Below, in pieces: positions 17,252-25,815 of a DNA stretch of 64,000 bases (position 1 is its first letter; every line of letters starts with the position of its first letter). The DNA lies in assembly GCA_963754135.1 (NCBI GenBank), contig CAVWEY010000005.1, positions 124,001 to 188,000 of the forward strand, in the 5' to 3' direction. The notes under the pieces were generated by a model. That model made no database searches. It was not told where the DNA came from and saw only the letters and a program-made list of their open reading frames with translations. This DNA is from JAJFUI01 sp963754135. Its GTDB lineage: Bacteria; Planctomycetota; Planctomycetia; Pirellulales; Thermoguttaceae. The position numbers and the translations under genes are program-made.

Positions 17252-17719
17252 ATGCCCGAGTTCCGTTTTCGACTGGCGACGTTGTTGCGGCTCCGCCAGG
17301 CCGCGCGCGACCAGTGCCGGATTCGGCTGGCCGAGTCGCAGCGGGTTGACGAGGAACTCCGAGAGCAACTCTCACGGCTGGCCGCGGAACAGGATCGCTT
17401 GCAGGGGCAGCGCCGGCAAGCCGCCGGCCCCGGCGCGGTGGACCTCGACCGGCTCGTCGAGGCGGACCGGTACGCTGCGGCGTTGCGGGGCGAGGAGGCG
17501 GAGTTGCACCGGCAGCGCGAAACCCTGGCGGCCGAAATCCAAACCCGCCGCGATACGCTCTTGCAGGCCGATCGGGACGCGCGGACCCTGGAGAAGCTGC
17601 GGCAGCGCCAACAACAGTGCTACCGCCAGGAGGAACAACGGCAGGAGTCGAAACAACTCGACGAGAGCGGAATGATATTGGAGAGGGTGGCACGCCCTGA
17701 AAGGGCGTGGCAGGCGTGA
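17252..17719 (+). CDS. fliJ: Flagellar export chaperone FliJ, C-terminus replaced by repeat
   Basis: Coiled-coil partner of FliI and export chaperone escort. It is about 155 aa from ATG 17252 (MPEFRFRLATLLRLRQAA), the typical FliJ start. Nearly all of it is heptad helix rich in Gln, Arg and Glu. The last residues (RVARPERAWQA) are encoded by the left arm of a 79-bp repeat, so the natural C-terminus has been cut or altered. The expected downstream genes fliK, flgD, flgE and fliM are absent and fliN follows at once. Confidence 0.85.
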   Translation: MPEFRFRLATLLRLRQAARDQCRIRLAESQRVDEELREQLSRLAAEQDRLQGQRRQAAGPGAVDLDRLVEADRYAAALRGEEAELHRQRETLAAEIQTRRDTLLQADRDARTLEKLRQRQQQCYRQEEQRQESKQLDESGMILERVARPERAWQA

Positions 17720-17764
17720 ACGTTGAACTTGGCGATCCACCACGCCCTTTCAGGGTGTGCCACC
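17686..17764. repeat. 79-bp REPIN-like element at the fliJ-fliN junction
   Basis: Arms of 25 nt (17686-17710 and 17740-17764) are complementary with one mismatch. The 29-nt spacer resembles that of the copy at 46557-46635. The direct repeat GGAATGATAT occurs before (17669-17678) and after (17788-17797) the element; it may be a duplication or a coincidence involving the fliN ribosome-binding region. Confidence 0.93.
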
Positions 17765-17795
17765 CCGCGAAACAGCGTGACGAAGGAGGAATGAT

Positions 17796-18173
17796 ATGCT
17801 CGACAGCCAAACAATGAACTTGCTGACGGAGGCCGAGCAGGCCCTCTCGGCGGTCCTGCCGCCGGCGTGCGGCGGGCCGCCGCGGACGGCCAGGGCGTTC
17901 CCACTGGAGGACTTCGGCCATCGCGCGCCTCCCGCCCCGGCGCCTCGCCCGGACGCCGGCGTGGAGCAACTCGAACTGCGGATCGAGCTGGGCCGGACGC
18001 GGATGCGGCGGGGCGAAGTCCGCCGGCTCCGCAGCGGGTCGGTGATTCCGCTGGACAAGCTGGCCGGCGAGCCGGTGGACCTCCGGGCCGGGGGCCGGCG
18101 GATCGCCCGCGGCGAGCTACTCGTGCTGGACGGCAAGATCGCCGTCCGCGTGGTGGAACTGGCAGGATACTAA
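17796..18173 (+). CDS. fliN: Flagellar motor switch protein FliN (SpoA domain)
   Basis: C-ring component controlling rotation direction. It is 125 aa. The N-terminal part is proline-rich and variable. The C-terminal SpoA domain is complete, with LRIELGRTRMRRGEVRRLRSGSVIPLDKLAGEPVDL and ARGELLVLDGKIAVRVVEL matching the family. The ATG at 17796 has a strong AAGGAGGAA ribosome-binding site seven bases upstream. fliM, the usual partner just before it, is missing from the cluster. Confidence 0.92.
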   Translation: MLDSQTMNLLTEAEQALSAVLPPACGGPPRTARAFPLEDFGHRAPPAPAPRPDAGVEQLELRIELGRTRMRRGEVRRLRSGSVIPLDKLAGEPVDLRAGGRRIARGELLVLDGKIAVRVVELAGY

Positions 18174-18176
18174 CCG

Positions 18177-18737
18177 ATGCGTTTACCGGCACGGATCATT
18201 GGATTGATTCTGTTGTGGACCTGCCCGGCGGGATTGTCGGCCCAGGCGCCGCCGGCGGCCGATCCCCCACCCGCCGCGGCACAGGCGGGCGAAAAGGCCG
18301 TTGCCCCGACGCTCACCCCTCCGAGTTCCAAGCCTCGCACGGACCCCGGCAAGAGGCCGGGCGGGCCGCAGCCGGCGGCGGGCGCCGTGGCGAAGCCGTG
18401 GTCGCTGGCTGGCAGCCTGGCCTTGGTGTTGGGGGTCTTTTTTCTGGTCGTTTGGCTGTTTCGCCGGGCGTTGCCCCAGGGGCGCGGCATCCTGCCGCCC
18501 GAGGCGTTCGAGGTGCTCGGCCGGGCGCCCTTGGCCAACCGGCAGCAGGCGCAACTGCTCCGTTGCGGCAACAAGCTGTTGCTGGTCTGCGTGGGGGCCG
18601 CGGGCGCGGAAACTCTGACGGAGATCATTGACCCGGCGGAGGTCGAGCGGCTGGCGGAAGTGTGCCGCGGAGGCCGGAACGGGGACGCCGCCGTCGGTCG
18701 GACGCTGCGAGGATTGGAGAATAGCGATGCCGGTTGA
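18177..18737 (+). CDS. fliO: Flagellar biosynthetic protein FliO
   Basis: Small bitopic membrane protein that helps assemble the FliP ring. It is 186 aa with an N-terminal signal-like segment (IIGLILLWTCPAGLSAQ), a Pro/Ala-rich periplasmic linker, one membrane segment (LAGSLALVLGVFFLVVWLF, about 75-96) and a cytoplasmic FliO/MopB domain with EAFEVLGRAPLANRQQAQLLRCGNKLLLV. It overlaps the fliP start by 11 bp and follows fliN by 3 bp. Confidence 0.88.
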   Translation: MRLPARIIGLILLWTCPAGLSAQAPPAADPPPAAAQAGEKAVAPTLTPPSSKPRTDPGKRPGGPQPAAGAVAKPWSLAGSLALVLGVFFLVVWLFRRALPQGRGILPPEAFEVLGRAPLANRQQAQLLRCGNKLLLVCVGAAGAETLTEIIDPAEVERLAEVCRGGRNGDAAVGRTLRGLENSDAG

Positions 18738-19707
18738 ACGTGCATTGAGCGAAGCCTTCGCAACGCGCCGCGACTGCGGTCGCGGGGGTGGCGGGGAGAT
18801 TCCTCCCCCGCGACCCGCCGGGTGCCATGCCCACGCTTGCCGTGGGCATGTGGTGGTTCTCCCGTGTTCTGGACATGCCCACGGCAAGCGTGGGCATGGC
18901 ACCCGACGTTTGGCTTGTCTCGTGTTGGCGCTGGTTTGCCTGAGCGCCGGCCGGCCGTCTGCCGCCCAAGAGCCGCCCAGTCCGCCTGCCAACCGGCCGG
19001 TGTCGATGGGCATGGCCGAGAGTCTGGCGGGCGGGCCGAAGACGTGGACCAGCCCCGAGGGGCTCAGTTCCACGCTGCAAGTGATGCTGCTGTTGACGGT
19101 GCTCAGCCTGGCGCCGGCGGCGCTGCTGATGACCACCTGCTTCGTCCGCATCGTCGTCGTGCTGAGTCTGCTGCGGCAGGCGATCGGGGCGCAGATGCCC
19201 CCCACGCAAGTCATCACCGCGCTGTCGCTCTTTCTCACGCTGCTGATCATGACGCCCGTTTGGAAACAGACATACGACACGGCGGTCGTGCCTTACACGC
19301 GGCACGAGCTTAGCGCGGAACAGGCTTGGAACGCGGGCGTGGTCCCCATCCGCGGCTTCATGAGCAGGCAGATCGAAAACGTGCACAACACCGAGGACGT
19401 GTGGCTGATGATGAGCTATCTGCCCAAGCATCCCCGGCCCCAAAGCTACGACGACGTGCCGCTGCAGGCCCTGGCGCCGGCGTTTGTGCTGAGCGAGCTG
19501 AAGACCGCGTTCTTGATCGGTTTCCAAATCTACCTGCCGTTTCTGATCCTGGACATGGTGGTGGCGAGCGTCATGGTGTCGATGGGGATGATGATGGTCC
19601 CGCCGGGATTGGTTTCGCTGCCGTTGAAGCTCTTGTTGTTCGTGCTGGTCGACGGCTGGCACCTGGTGGTGGGAATGTTGATGCAAAGTTTTCAGGCCTT
19701 TACATAG
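18727..19707 (+). CDS. fliP: Flagellar export gate protein FliP with repeat insertion near the N-terminus
   Basis: Core of the FliPQR export gate. It is 326 aa from ATG 18727 (MPVERALSEAF); about 250 aa is usual. Conserved parts: LQVMLLLTVLSLAPAALLMTTCFVRI (first membrane segments), TPPQVLTALSLFLT-type segment read as MPPTQVITALSLFLTLLIM, PLQALAPAFVLSELKTAF, and the C-terminal membrane pair with IMVSMGMMMVPP-type motif. An 85-bp REPIN-like element at 18820-18904 lies in the coding frame ahead of the natural signal peptide (LACLVLALVCLSAGRPSAAQ). The insertion therefore puts about 60 residues before the signal peptide, unless translation starts at an internal GTG or TTG after the element. Confidence 0.92.
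   Translation: MPVERALSEAFATRRDCGRGGGGEIPPPRPAGCHAHACRGHVVVLPCSGHAHGKRGHGTRRLACLVLALVCLSAGRPSAAQEPPSPPANRPVSMGMAESLAGGPKTWTSPEGLSSTLQVMLLLTVLSLAPAALLMTTCFVRIVVVLSLLRQAIGAQMPPTQVITALSLFLTLLIMTPVWKQTYDTAVVPYTRHELSAEQAWNAGVVPIRGFMSRQIENVHNTEDVWLMMSYLPKHPRPQSYDDVPLQALAPAFVLSELKTAFLIGFQIYLPFLILDMVVASVMVSMGMMMVPPGLVSLPLKLLLFVLVDGWHLVVGMLMQSFQAFT
18820..18904. repeat. 85-bp REPIN-like element inside fliP
   Basis: Perfect 31-bp arms (18820-18850, 18874-18904) identical to those at 15831-15915, with a 23-nt spacer that keeps the pattern TG-GGTT-TCCCG-GT. It lies within the fliP reading frame upstream of the signal peptide. Confidence 0.97.
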
Positions 19708-19714
19708 GAAAGAA

Positions 19715-19808
19715 GGGTTCAGGGTTCAGGGTTCAGGATGCCAAGCCCACGTTTGTCCGGGTTCGGAATCCTGAATCCTGAATCCTGAACCCTGAACCCT
19801 GAACCCTG
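19715..19808. repeat. Inverted heptamer arrays (AGGGTTC / GAACCCT) between fliP and fliQ
   Basis: Three copies of GGGTTCA at 19715-19737 face six copies of TGAATCC or TGAACCC at 19766-19808, with a 28-nt middle. The array ends three bases before the fliQ start, leaving no normal ribosome-binding site. Confidence 0.88.
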
Positions 19809-19811
19809 CTC

Positions 19812-20078
19812 ATGGACGTGCAAGACGCGATTGATCTCGGCCGGGAAGCGTTGTGGACGATGCTCTTGATCGGCTCGCCCGTGTTGCTGGCCGGCATGAT
19901 CGTCGGGCTGGTGATCGGGCTGCTGCAAGCGGTGACGCAGATTCAGGAGCAGAGCGTGGTCTTCGTGCCGAAGATCATCGTCATGCTCCTGGTGCTGAGC
20001 CTGTCGCTCCCCTGGCTGATCGCGCAGATGTTGCACTACACGAGCGAGCTGATCGGCGGCATCCCGGGGCGGTTCTAG
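19812..20078 (+). CDS. fliQ: Flagellar export gate protein FliQ
   Basis: 88-aa protein with two transmembrane helices (LLIGSPVLLAGMIVGLVIGLLQ and VPKIIVMLLVLSLSLPWLI) separated by the conserved AVTQIQEQSVVFVPK loop. It is part of the FliPQR gate. The length and motifs are complete. fliR starts 5 bp after its stop. Confidence 0.95.
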   Translation: MDVQDAIDLGREALWTMLLIGSPVLLAGMIVGLVIGLLQAVTQIQEQSVVFVPKIIVMLLVLSLSLPWLIAQMLHYTSELIGGIPGRF

Positions 20079-20083
20079 CGGCC

Positions 20084-20866
20084 ATGAATAGCGACGGATT
20101 CATCGTGCTGACGCTGGTCTTCGCCCGGGTGGCGGGGCTGGTGCTCGTAGCGCCGATCTACGGCGGCGGGGCGGTGCCGCTACAGGTGCGGGCGTTGTTG
20201 GCGGCCGGACTGACGCTGCTGGTCGCGCCCACCCAATGGCAGGCGACGGTTGCCCCCCTCGACGGCCCGCTGGGCTACCTCGTGCTGTTGGGTGCGGAAG
20301 CGACAATCGGCGCGTGCCTTGGCCTGGGCGTGCTGATCCTGCTCCACGGCATGACGCTGGCCGGAGAACTGATCGGCCGGCTAAGCGGACTGGGAATCGC
20401 CGAAGTGTTCGATCCCGATCTGGATGAAAGCGTGCCCCAGTTCTCCCGGTTGTTGTTCCTGCTGGCCGCGTGCGTGTTCCTCTGCATCGGCGGACATCGG
20501 ATGGTAATGGCTGGACTGCTGGACACGTTCCGGGCGATCCCGCCGGGCGGCGGGTTGCTGCCGCGGCCGCTGGCCGAGGGACTGACAACGCTCGTGGGCC
20601 AGAGTTTCGCGCTGGGAATCCGCGCCGCCGCTCCCGCACTGGCCGCCTTGCTGCTGGCGACGTTGGCGCTCGGGCTGATCGGACGGACCCTGCCGCAGTT
20701 GAACGTCTTGGCGCTGGGCTTCGGCGCCAACGCCCTGTTGGCCTTCGCCGCCTTGGCACTGAGCCTGGGCGCCGCCCTCTGGGCGTTTCAGGGGCAAATC
20801 GAGCCGGCGCTGGAGACGATCCTGGATGCCTTGAAAACACCGTTGCGAACGGAGTGGATGTCGTAA
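20084..20866 (+). CDS. fliR: Flagellar export gate protein FliR
   Basis: 260-aa multi-pass membrane protein of the export gate. FliR hallmarks: FARVAGLVLVAPIYGGGAVPLQVRALLAAGLTLLV, the GEATIGACLGLG-type segment, GELIGRLSGLGIAEVFDP and PQFSRLLFLLAACVFLCIGGHR. The later helices (ALALGLIGRTLPQLNVLALGF) match the region that contacts FlhB. ATG 20084 was chosen; it is the first ATG after the fliQ stop. Its stop overlaps the flhB start by one base. Confidence 0.94.
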   Translation: MNSDGFIVLTLVFARVAGLVLVAPIYGGGAVPLQVRALLAAGLTLLVAPTQWQATVAPLDGPLGYLVLLGAEATIGACLGLGVLILLHGMTLAGELIGRLSGLGIAEVFDPDLDESVPQFSRLLFLLAACVFLCIGGHRMVMAGLLDTFRAIPPGGGLLPRPLAEGLTTLVGQSFALGIRAAAPALAALLLATLALGLIGRTLPQLNVLALGFGANALLAFAALALSLGAALWAFQGQIEPALETILDALKTPLRTEWMS

Positions 20867-21654
20867 TGCCCGACTACGCCGGCGAAAAAACCCTGGAGCC
20901 GACCCCGCACCGCCGGCAGCAAGCCCGGCAGCAAGGGCACGTCGTCAAGAGCCACGACCTCGGCTCGGCAGCGATGCTCTTGCTGGGGCTGGCCGTGCTG
21001 ATGACGCTGGGCGGCTCGCTGGCGGGCTTCCTGGCCGACTACTGCCGGAATCAGCTCGGCGGCCGGCCCTGGCTCGCGGCCGACGCCGGCTTCGTCGCCA
21101 GCGAGTGGAACGCCGCGCTGGGGGCGCTGGGGCGGCGCCTGCTGCCGATCCTGGGGCTGCTCTGTCTGGCGGGCGTGGCGGTCAGCGTGCTGCAAACCGG
21201 TTTTCTCTTCCTTCCTCAAAGACTGAGCCTCGATTTCGGCCGGCTCAGTCCGGCGCGGGGCTGGCAGCGGATCTTCTCCTCGGCCGGCCTGGCGCAACTG
21301 GGCTTCGGCGTCTTCAAACTAATCGTGGTCTTGGGCGTCGCCGGGGCCGTGTTGTATCAGCAGCGCGGGGCCCTGTTGGCCTTGGCCGCCTTGCCGCCGC
21401 CGGCGCTTCTCGACAGGCTGGCGCAGCTCTTGCTCTGGACCGGGTTGAAGTTGGGCGCGGCGCTGTTGGTCTTGGCGGTGCTGGACTACGCTTACCAACG
21501 CTGGCGGCACGAGCGCGATCTGCGGATGACGCCGCAAGAGCTGCGCGAGGAAATGCGGAACCTCGAAGGCAACCCACAGGTGATCGCCCGCCGCAAACAG
21601 GTGCAGCACGCCCGCTACTCGGGAAAATCCTCGTCGACGCTCTGCTCGCGGTAG
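20866..21654 (+). CDS. flhB: FlhB, truncated before the autocleavage domain
   Basis: Export-gate switch protein. The N-terminal signature EKTLEPTPHRRQQARQQGHVVKSHDL is intact, followed by four transmembrane segments (AMLLLGLAVLMTLGG, LLPILGLLCLAGVAV, KLIVVLGVAGAVLY and LLWTGLKLGAALLVLAVLDY). The connecting helix is DLRMTPQELREEMRNLEGNPQVIARRKQVQ. After that the sequence changes abruptly to HARYSGKSSSTLCSR and stops at 262 aa. The NPTH autocleavage motif and the rest of the roughly 90-residue cytoplasmic domain, normally needed for substrate switching, are absent. The last 40 bases overlap the tail of the opposite-strand gene, so the break is a fusion of unrelated sequence. flhA is missing too. 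Confidence 0.9.
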   Translation: MPDYAGEKTLEPTPHRRQQARQQGHVVKSHDLGSAAMLLLGLAVLMTLGGSLAGFLADYCRNQLGGRPWLAADAGFVASEWNAALGALGRRLLPILGLLCLAGVAVSVLQTGFLFLPQRLSLDFGRLSPARGWQRIFSSAGLAQLGFGVFKLIVVLGVAGAVLYQQRGALLALAALPPPALLDRLAQLLLWTGLKLGAALLVLAVLDYAYQRWRHERDLRMTPQELREEMRNLEGNPQVIARRKQVQHARYSGKSSSTLCSR

Positions 21655-23467
21655 AGCGGCATGTGGCGGTAGTAGACTTCGAGGATCATCGTGGCCATGC
21701 TCGTGCAGTAGAGGCGGCCGCCGGTCGGGCGCCCAGGTCGCCGCTGCCGGTGAACCAGCTTCCGTCCTCGTGCCCTTGCTTGGCCTGGGCGTGGGTCAAC
21801 TGGTCGCGCATCTGGCGGTTCCAGTTCTGCCACTCGTCCCCTTGCCAGTGGTGCATGACCTGGGTGGCGTAGTAGTTGTAGTACATGTTTCCGGGCGAAG
21901 GGCCGCGGCGGCTGAGCAGTTGCACGCCGCGCTGGAGGATCGGGTTGTCCTTCTTCCAGCCGGAGTACATGCGGCAGAGCAGGCCGATGGCGGTGGTGGC
22001 GTCCCCCTGGCCCGGCGTGAGGTAGCCGTACTTGGCGCCCCCCTCGACCTGAACGCTGTCGAGGAACAAGCCGGCCTTATAGGCGGTGACCTCGATGTTG
22101 GCGATGTCGATGCCGGCCATCAGGCCGCTCTTCAGGGCCATCAGTTGCCAACCGGCTACGGAGGTGTCGCCGGGCATGCGGGGCAAGTATCGCCAGCCGC
22201 CCCCCTTGGGGTCTTGGGCGGAGCAGATGAACATCAGGGCCTGCTGCGTGGGCTTCAACAGGAAGTTTTTGTCGTGAGTCATGCCGTAGGCCTCGCACAA
22301 GGCAATGGTGGCCAGTCCGTGCGAATACATGCCGGCCGGCTCCGGGTCGCTCAGATCGCCCCCGTCCGGGCCGACGCGCATGTGATTGATCAGGAAGTAC
22401 AAGCCCTTGTAGACGGTGGACTTGTAGCCGGCCTTGCTCTCCTTGTGCGTGTTGTTGCTCCCCAGGAACGGCAGCACGGCCAGCGCCGTGGCGGCCATGC
22501 GGGCCTCGGCCAGCTTGCCGGGGTCCCGGCACGCGCCGTGGCAACCGGTGGCCAGGCCGTGGGCGAAGCTCCAGCCGCCGTCGGGCATTTGGTGATTGGC
22601 CAGCCAGCGGAGCGCATGGGTGACGCATTTTTCGCTGACCGCGTCGCCTCCTTCCTTGGCGACCTTCTTCGCGTTCCCCGCCACGGTCTTCCGCAGCTTA
22701 TAAGCGCCAGTGCCGGCGGGGCCACCGCCGCCGCCGTCACTGCCGCCACCCGGGTTAGCGCCGTTCTTGCCAACGCGGCCGCTGGGGTACCCGCTGCCGT
22801 CCTTCTCGGACAACAGTAGGTCCTTGAGGGGGCCGGGGGGGAGTCCAATATCGCCACTGGCTTCCGCTCCCGCTGGCCCCGCCGTGCCGGAGGTCCGGCC
22901 CGTGCCGTGGCTCTTCTCCGCCACGGCCAACTCCTCGCTCGGATCGAATGGCGCTTTCTCTTGTTTCTCTTGTTTCTCTTGGTCGAGCTTCGACTCGGCA
23001 GCAGCCGCCGGGTCGGCCGGCGTGTCCTCCTCCAGCGTGTTCGGCGGCAGCGTGCTGGGAGCCTCGGCGACTTCCTCGATTTTCGGTTTCTCTTCGGGCG
23101 GCACGACGACGAGGCGTTGCTGCGGCCTGTAGTTAGTCGGTCCAGGCACGGCGGCCATCGCCATCGCCACCAGCGTGACCGTGTGGACGACCATGCTCAC
23201 CAGCCAGGCCGGCGCCTCGCGGACGGCCCAGCGTAGCATGGCGGCCAGTCCTTGTCCGTGCTGGCCCCAGCCGCGGATGGGCAGAGGGTCCTCGACGCGG
23301 ATGAAGATCGGCAGCAGTTCCCCCTTCTTCAGAATCTTGGTGTCGCCGTTGCCGCGGACCGCGGTGTCCAGTTCGGGCAGCGGGGGCAGCCGGATGCTCG
23401 ACCGGTCTCCCGGTCCGAGCGGGACGGCCCTCTTCAGCTTCTTCTTGGCCAACGGCCTATCCGACAT
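21615..23467 (-). CDS. Squalene-cyclase/prenyltransferase-repeat protein with membrane anchor, one frameshift
   Basis: About 617 aa after joining a frameshift near 21720. The start is the ATG at 23467 (MSDRPLAKKK). The order is a basic cytoplasmic N-terminus, one membrane segment (WLVSMVVHTVTLVAMAMAAVPG, about 85-106), a long acidic/Gly-rich extracytoplasmic linker, and then an alpha/alpha-toroid of prenyltransferase and squalene-cyclase type with repeated MPDGGW, LAVLPFLGS, GGWRYLP and GDATTAIGLL motifs. The true C-terminus (RLYCTSMATMILEVYYRHMPLY, then VDEDFPE) lies in another frame than the preceding part. There is no catalytic DXDD cyclase motif, so it is a planctomycete surface or periplasmic scaffold of unknown role. 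Its end overlaps flhB. Confidence 0.8.
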
Positions 23468-23654
23468 GGCCCGACGCTCCCGAAAACGGCCAGACAATCA
23501 GCCGTGTCCCAGCGTAACTCTGCTGTGCGCGGAACGCAACGCTTTGCGCGACGAGGCTCTCCATTCTCAACTTTTATCTTAACCGAACTCACCACCCGCC
23601 GCCACCCTTCCGATATGGGGGACGCTCAGGGCCCTCTTTCGGGAGGACTGAGGG

Positions 23655-23674
23655 CTGGGCACTCCCGTGCCCAG
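23655..23674. repeat. Palindrome CTGGGCAC-GTGCCCAG
   Basis: CTGGGCACTCCCGTGCCCAG. The same family occurs at 45501-45520. It lies in the divergent gap between the squalene-cyclase-like gene and rpmG, which otherwise shows nothing clear. Confidence 0.75.
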
Positions 23675-23778
23675 TGGATTTGGCAAGGGTCATTCCCGCT
23701 TCCGGCCAAATCCGCTACAATGAGCACTTCGCTCCCGCTCCAGGGTTGCACCGGTCGGTTCGTTCGGAGAGTTGCGCA

Positions 23779-23943
23779 ATGGCAAAAGGCAAGAAGAAGG
23801 CGGAAGTCGTGTTCCTGGTTTGCAAAGAGACTGGCGACTACAACTACACCCTGCGGCGGAAGCCGGGCGGGGAAAAACTGTCGCTGAAGAAATACTGCCC
23901 CAAGCTCCGCAAGCACACGGAACATACCGAAAAGAAGAAGTAG
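23779..23943 (+). CDS. rpmG: 50S ribosomal protein bL33
   Basis: 54 aa. Large-subunit protein recognised from NYTLRRKPGG, LSLKKYCPKLRKHTEH. Only two of the four possible zinc cysteines remain (VCKET and KKYCPK), so it is a partial C-minus type. ATG 23779 follows a GGAGAG ribosome-binding site. recJ starts 29 bp after its stop, with a TCAGCTTTCAGC repeat in between. Confidence 0.94.
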   Translation: MAKGKKKAEVVFLVCKETGDYNYTLRRKPGGEKLSLKKYCPKLRKHTEHTEKKK

Positions 23944-23972
23944 CTGTCGGCTTTCAGCGGTCAGCTTTCAGC

Positions 23973-25766
23973 ATGTCCAAGCGTTGGCGGATCCACCCGC
24001 ACAACCCGGCCCGCATCGCGGCCCTGCAGCACGCCGCGGGAATCCCGGCGGTGGTGGCGGAGTTGCTGGTCTGCCGGGGCGTGACCGATCCGGCCGCCGT
24101 GGGCGACTTCCTCGACCCGAAACTCTCCGCGCTCCGCGATCCCGGCGCGCTGCCCGGTTGTTCCGCCGCCGCCCAACGGATCTTCGACGCGGCACAAGCC
24201 CGGCGGCCGATCGCCGTCTACGGCGACTACGACGTGGACGGCATCAGCGGCACGGCCATCCTCTGGCTCTGCCTGAAGCTGCTCGGCGGCGAGGCCCGCT
24301 ACTATGTCCCGCATCGCGTCGATGAAGGCTACGGACTCGGCGCCGAGGCCATCCGCGGCCTGGCCGCCGACGGGACCAAGCTGATCGTCACCGTCGATTG
24401 CGGCATTGCCGGCGTGGACGAGGCCGTGTTGGCCCGCCAGTTGGGCATCGAGTTGATTGTCACCGACCACCACGAGCCGGGCCCCCGGCTGCCCGACGCC
24501 GCGGCGATCGTCCATCCGCGATTGCCCGGCGGCGCCTATCCCTTCGGCGGCCTGAGCGGCTCGGGCGTGGCCTTGAAGCTGGCCTGGGCGCTCTGTCAGC
24601 TCTCGAGCGGCGGAAAGCGGACCGCCCCGCGGATGAAGGACTTCCTCCTGCAAGCCGTCGGTCTGGCCGCGCTGGGCACCATCGCCGACGTCGTGCCGTT
24701 GGTGGACGAGAACCGCGTTTTGGTCCGCCACGGGTTGGAGAGCCTGGCCAACGCGCCCACCCTGGGCACGGCCACGCTGATGGCCGTCGCCAAGGTCGCC
24801 GCCCAAAGACACCCCGACGGCAAGATGCGGCTCTCGGCCGAGGACGTCGCCTTTCAGCTCGCCCCGCGGATCAATGCCGCCGGCCGGCTCGGCCAGCCGC
24901 AACTGGCCGTCGAACTGCTGGTCACCGACCGGCCCGAGCGGGCCAGTGAGCTTGCCCAGTACATCGACGGCCTGAACGCCACGCGGCAGACCATCGAGCG
25001 GAGCATCCAGTTGGCGGCGGCCAAGCAGGCCAAGGAGCTGTTCGACCCGGTGGACGACGCGGCCCTGGTGCTGGCCGACCGCGGCTGGCACGCCGGCGTG
25101 ATCGGCATCGTGGCCGGGCGGCTGGCCGACCGCTTTCACCGGCCGGTGGTGATGATTTCGTGGGACAAGGCGGGGATGCGGCCGGGCGTGGGCTCCGCCC
25201 GCAGCGTGCCCGGCTTCGACCTCCACGCCGCCTTGGCCGATTGCGGCGAGTTCCTCGTGGCCCACGGCGGCCACGCGGCCGCGGCGGGGCTAAAGATCGA
25301 GGAGCCGCAGCTTGCCGGCTTCCGCGCCGCCTTCTGCGAGGTGGCCGCCGCTCGGATTCCGCACGAGCAACGGGTGGCGGAGCTTTTCATCGACGTCGAG
25401 GCGCCGCTGAGCGCGTTCACGCTGGACGCCGTGCGCCAGCTCGAGCGGCTGGCCCCCTTCGGCCACGGCAACGCCCGGCCGTTGCTGTGTACCACGGGCG
25501 TGATGCTTTCCGGCCCGCCCAAGCCGCTGGGCGCAAGCGGCCATCACCTGGCGATGATGCTCTCGCAGCACGGGGTGACGCTCCGCGCGGTGGCCTTCGG
25601 CGGTGGCGATTGGGCCGACGATCTGGCCGCGGCCTTGGGGCCCCTGGACATCGCCTTCCGTCCGGTAATCAACGCCTTTCACGGCCGGCAGAGTGTCGAA
25701 CTGCACCTGGTCGACTGGCGGCCGACGGAGGTGGCAGAACACGCCGGGCAGGCCGTTCCATTTTGA
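23973..25766 (+). CDS. recJ: Single-stranded-DNA-specific exonuclease RecJ
   Basis: 5'-3' ssDNA exonuclease of recombination and base-excision repair. It is 597 aa, normal for the family. DHH phosphoesterase motifs: AVYGDYDVDGISGTAILW (about residue 87), TVDCGIAG (about 137), VTDHHEPGP (about 160). The DHHA1 domain contains RPGVGSARSVPGFDLHAAL and VAHGGHAAAAGLKIE (about 430-440). The OB-fold and C-terminal domain follow. It starts with a conserved WRIHPHNPARI after the TCAGC repeat. Confidence 0.95.
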   Translation: MSKRWRIHPHNPARIAALQHAAGIPAVVAELLVCRGVTDPAAVGDFLDPKLSALRDPGALPGCSAAAQRIFDAAQARRPIAVYGDYDVDGISGTAILWLCLKLLGGEARYYVPHRVDEGYGLGAEAIRGLAADGTKLIVTVDCGIAGVDEAVLARQLGIELIVTDHHEPGPRLPDAAAIVHPRLPGGAYPFGGLSGSGVALKLAWALCQLSSGGKRTAPRMKDFLLQAVGLAALGTIADVVPLVDENRVLVRHGLESLANAPTLGTATLMAVAKVAAQRHPDGKMRLSAEDVAFQLAPRINAAGRLGQPQLAVELLVTDRPERASELAQYIDGLNATRQTIERSIQLAAAKQAKELFDPVDDAALVLADRGWHAGVIGIVAGRLADRFHRPVVMISWDKAGMRPGVGSARSVPGFDLHAALADCGEFLVAHGGHAAAAGLKIEEPQLAGFRAAFCEVAAARIPHEQRVAELFIDVEAPLSAFTLDAVRQLERLAPFGHGNARPLLCTTGVMLSGPPKPLGASGHHLAMMLSQHGVTLRAVAFGGGDWADDLAAALGPLDIAFRPVINAFHGRQSVELHLVDWRPTEVAEHAGQAVPF

Positions 25767-25815
25767 CGTCGCTCGCTACTCAGCCGTAGCCGGGATAGTC
25801 GCCGTCGCCGAATCC

